Positions 21,645-23,892 of a DNA stretch of 23,892 nucleotides are shown in pieces. Position 1 is the stretch's first letter. Each line of letters opens with the position of its first letter. This stretch comes from CAZOAR01 sp964577985. GTDB taxonomy: Bacteria > Gemmatimonadota > CAZMKB01 > CAZNLH01. The stretch is taken from contig CAZOAR010000040.1 in the NCBI GenBank assembly GCA_964577985.1, positions 1 to 23,892 of the forward strand, given 5' to 3'. A program made the translations under genes and the position numbers. The notes under the pieces are model-generated. The model was not told the DNA's origin. It searched no databases and was given only the letters and a program-made list of their open reading frames with translations.

Positions 21645-23892
21645 TCAATAATCCTTCACTGAACGCTTGAACTCCATCGCGGGAAGATCAATGAGGTTTA
21701 CCCGGAATTCATAGCGAAAGCGATTTTCCGGGAGTTTCACGAACGAGAGGAGCAACTCCCAGCGATGCAGGTCCCTCCTCAGGGCCAGATTCTGGTTCTG
21801 GACCTTTTCCTCCTCGAAGTTGTATCGCGCTGAATACGTGAGTCTCCACTTTCTCGTCGGGTTGAGAGATACGGAGCCATATACGCTCTGCATGGGATCA
21901 GAGATCACTCTCGATCTTGAGAGGTTGTGTGTGAGTGAAAAGGTCCATGGTAACTTGCTGATCGCTCTCGGTGCGCTGTACTCCTTCTCGGACACTATTT
22001 CGTTGAGCTCATCTCCGACACCGGACAGCTCCTCAACCTCAACTGCGGAGACGGTATCCGGTCCAGCCTCACGTTTTCCTCCTTTCATGGAAATCGTCAC
22101 CGTGGAGCTGGTGAGAAACGGATCAAACGTCTCTCCATCGAAAAGCGAGTGAGACGCTTGAACCGAAAAACTGAATCGGCCGCTCGGTCTCGATTCTATC
22201 CTGGTCGACAGATCCCCCCAGCCGGATTTCCCTTCACTCCGCGCCCTGACGAAACTGTATGAACTCGATTGCACGATACTCATGAGCGATATCTTCTTCT
22301 CCTCGTCGCCATCCAGATACTTCGCGTCGAAGTCATTGGTCAGATTGAACGACAGGGTGTTGACCTCTCCCCCCACTCCCGAGAAACCAGACAGGCCTGA
22401 AAAACGACTCGAGTCGAAATCCGGTCTGTAACTATAACTGACTTTCGGAGAAATAGTGTGCCGCCACTTCGTCATCGGGCCAATGCCGGGACGATTGAAG
22501 ATGCCGTAAAAACGTGAGAAGACAGAGGCTGATCCCTCCCAGGTCTCCTGATGGACGAATCCCGTGTTGTCCTTCCTCGTATGGTAATATGTACCGTGAA
22601 AGCTGATTCGAGGGGTGATATTAAGAAAGCCTCTCAGCTTCAAAGGATCGGTAAAGACAAGATTCGTCCTCGAGGTCTGGTACACGGTAGTCCCTTCCTC
22701 GTCTTTCAAACGCGTCGACTCGAAGCTACTGTTCATACTGTAGTTCAACCCGTCGTACCACCCCTCTCCGTTATCTGAAAAAACGGGAGAAGAGCTCTTC
22801 GAGATGCTCATGACGGGAAGCTGTGTACGAGTCTTATCGCGATCGAGGGAATAATCATTGTAACCCGTGACATAATACGATCCCCAGGACGCCCGTCGGT
22901 TATAGGTGGCCCTCGATTCCAGAGAGCGCTGGAGAACCTCACCAATATCGAAGGAGACATCCGAATAGATGGTTCTGTCCGAAGAGAAATTGCCTTCAAC
23001 AAAGAGACTGGCCTCCCTGTTGAGCGTGTGATCGTGTCTGAAATGGAGCAGACTCCTTCTTGATGATGAGAGAGCGTCTTCCGTGAAGGAGTAGAATATA
23101 TTCCCCTTGTAGCGGTATCGGCGCGCGTAGCGCCCTTCCCCGCGTATGGACCACCTCGCATTCTCATAAATATCACCAGCTATCGTGAGATCATAATAGT
23201 CGCTCAATGCGAAAAAATACCCCAGATCGGTGATGCTTCGTCCCCTCCTGTCGTCGTTGAAAACCCCGAACTTCGGCTTGAGGAATCCAGATTGTCTCCC
23301 CCTCCTCACAGGAAAGATATAGAAGGGCACAAAGAGCAATGGGATGTCATAGACATAGAATACGATGGGCCTGGCTATCACCTTGTCGTCGATAGTGAGT
23401 TTGAACCGGGTGCATGCGAAATAGTAGTGTGGGTGCTCGAGATCACAAGTCGTGAATCTGCTCCCCTTGCCATAGATTTCCCTGTCGCCTATCTTGCTTA
23501 TGACGTCGCCTTCGAATATCCAGTCGTCATAAATTGTCGATCCTTGCTCTACGATCCCTTTATCCTCGTCAAGACGATAAGTCATTCTCCGTCCCTCCAT
23601 CTTGCTCCCCGCATCCGAAAGCACGGGCGAACCCCACGCGGTCAGCATACCCGTATCGTAGTTGTACAGGATTGAATCCGCTTTCAGCGTTGTCTCACCA
23701 TAGGTGACTCCCGCGTCTCCGCAAAGGAATATGGTCTTCTCGTCAAGCCGCGACTGAACCTGCTCACCCCAGTATAAAACCGCACCTTCCTCCTTCTTGA
23801 ACAGGTTGAGAAGAGAGTCGGACCTGGCCTCCGGAACCTGAAGTGTGTCCTGAGCGAGAGAGTCGGACCTGGCCTCCGGAATCTGAAGTGTG
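21645..23892 (-). CDS. lptD: LPS-assembly protein LptD (N-terminus beyond window end)
   Basis: The frame is open from the window edge to the TGA at 21645-21647, showing about 749 C-terminal residues; the start and signal peptide are outside. Internal methionines (such as the one at 23648) are not the start, because similarity continues upstream. The visible N-terminal part has an OstA/LptA-like beta-jellyroll (about 40-170; GDAGVTYGETTLKADSILY), then the LptD signature TTCDLEHPHYYFACTRFKL and RPIVFYVYDIPLLFVPFYIF followed by RRGRQSGFLKPKFG. After that come long amphipathic strands of the outer-membrane barrel, ending KRSVKDY. LptD inserts lipopolysaccharide into the outer leaflet, normally with LptE. 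A 15-residue tandem repeat precedes the OstA-like domain. The M6 gene follows 128 bases downstream with its own promoter. Confidence 0.91.
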   Translation of the reverse strand, partial: TLQIPEARSDSLAQDTLQVPEARSDSLLNLFKKEEGAVLYWGEQVQSRLDEKTIFLCGDAGVTYGETTLKADSILYNYDTGMLTAWGSPVLSDAGSKMEGRRMTYRLDEDKGIVEQGSTIYDDWIFEGDVISKIGDREIYGKGSRFTTCDLEHPHYYFACTRFKLTIDDKVIARPIVFYVYDIPLLFVPFYIFPVRRGRQSGFLKPKFGVFNDDRRGRSITDLGYFFALSDYYDLTIAGDIYENARWSIRGEGRYARRYRYKGNIFYSFTEDALSSSRRSLLHFRHDHTLNREASLFVEGNFSSDRTIYSDVSFDIGEVLQRSLESRATYNRRASWGSYYVTGYNDYSLDRDKTRTQLPVMSISKSSSPVFSDNGEGWYDGLNYSMNSSFESTRLKDEEGTTVYQTSRTNLVFTDPLKLRGFLNITPRISFHGTYYHTRKDNTGFVHQETWEGSASVFSRFYGIFNRPGIGPMTKWRHTISPKVSYSYRPDFDSSRFSGLSGFSGVGGEVNTLSFNLTNDFDAKYLDGDEEKKISLMSIVQSSSYSFVRARSEGKSGWGDLSTRIESRPSGRFSFSVQASHSLFDGETFDPFLTSSTVTISMKGGKREAGPDTVSAVEVEELSGVGDELNEIVSEKEYSAPRAISKLPWTFSLTHNLSRSRVISDPMQSVYGSVSLNPTRKWRLTYSARYNFEEEKVQNQNLALRRDLHRWELLLSFVKLPENRFRYEFRVNLIDLPAMEFKRSVKDY
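23812..23892. repeat. 45-bp in-frame tandem repeat in lptD
   Basis: The 45-base unit at 23812-23856 recurs at 23857-23892, where the window ends after 36 bases; the two differ at one position (23837 C versus 23882 T, Val versus Ile). The period is a multiple of three, so on the minus strand it codes for a repeating 15-residue unit (DTLQVPEARSDSLAQ-like). More copies may follow outside the window. Confidence 0.9.

Overview
The window is about 24 kb of densely coded, moderately GC-rich bacterial chromosome. It looks like a diderm (LPS-type outer membrane) bacterium of the Fibrobacteres-Chlorobi-Bacteroidetes (FCB) superphylum or one of its candidate-phylum relatives, such as Krumholzibacteriota, Eisenbacteria or Latescibacteria. 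This is inferred from an LptD outer-membrane LPS translocon, a PorV/PorQ-type outer-membrane protein, and a very large M6-type metallopeptidase with FG-GAP repeats and a C-terminal sorting-type domain (YPNP ... GVYLVRL ... KKAAVVK). I cannot place it more precisely by eye. There is no phage, transposon, CRISPR array, rRNA or tRNA that I can support.

Layout. 1-2004 (+): the tail of an unrecognised gene, then a membrane-anchored PpiD/SurA-like parvulin chaperone. 2074-2764 (-): a GNAT acetyltransferase followed by a tandem-CDGSH iron-sulfur protein. 2765-3141: a gene-free stretch with several inverted repeats. 3142-6276 (-): a complete RND efflux pump with no partner subunits, preceded by a good promoter and a hairpin leader. 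6513-8010 (-): an operon of polyprenyl diphosphate synthase, a small DUF4321-like membrane protein and TatA. 8130-11740: two histidine-utilisation genes, hutI and hutU (both -), separated by an oppositely oriented VTT/DedA-like membrane gene. 11843-13912 (-): a DinG/XPD-type helicase. 14012-16228 (-): asparagine synthetase A, then a zinc alcohol dehydrogenase. 16406-21516 (-): M6 peptidase, PorV-like protein and KDPG aldolase. 21645 to the window end (-): LptD, with its N-terminus outside the window and an in-frame 45-bp tandem repeat.

How the genes work together. A large share serves the envelope: periplasmic folding (PpiD-like), LPS assembly (LptD), RND export, Tat translocation, isoprenoid/quinone precursor synthesis, and a secreted peptidase beside a PorV-like partner. 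The remainder is central metabolism (histidine catabolism, Asn synthesis, KDPG/KHG aldolase, an ADH) plus one DNA-repair helicase. The most distinctive items are the peptidase-PorV pair, the structured 2765-3141 intergenic region, the LptD repeat, and two genes (VTT protein and dinG) whose predicted promoters sit so close to the start codon that their mRNAs should be leaderless or nearly so. All promoter, hairpin and start-site calls were made by eye from the sequence.
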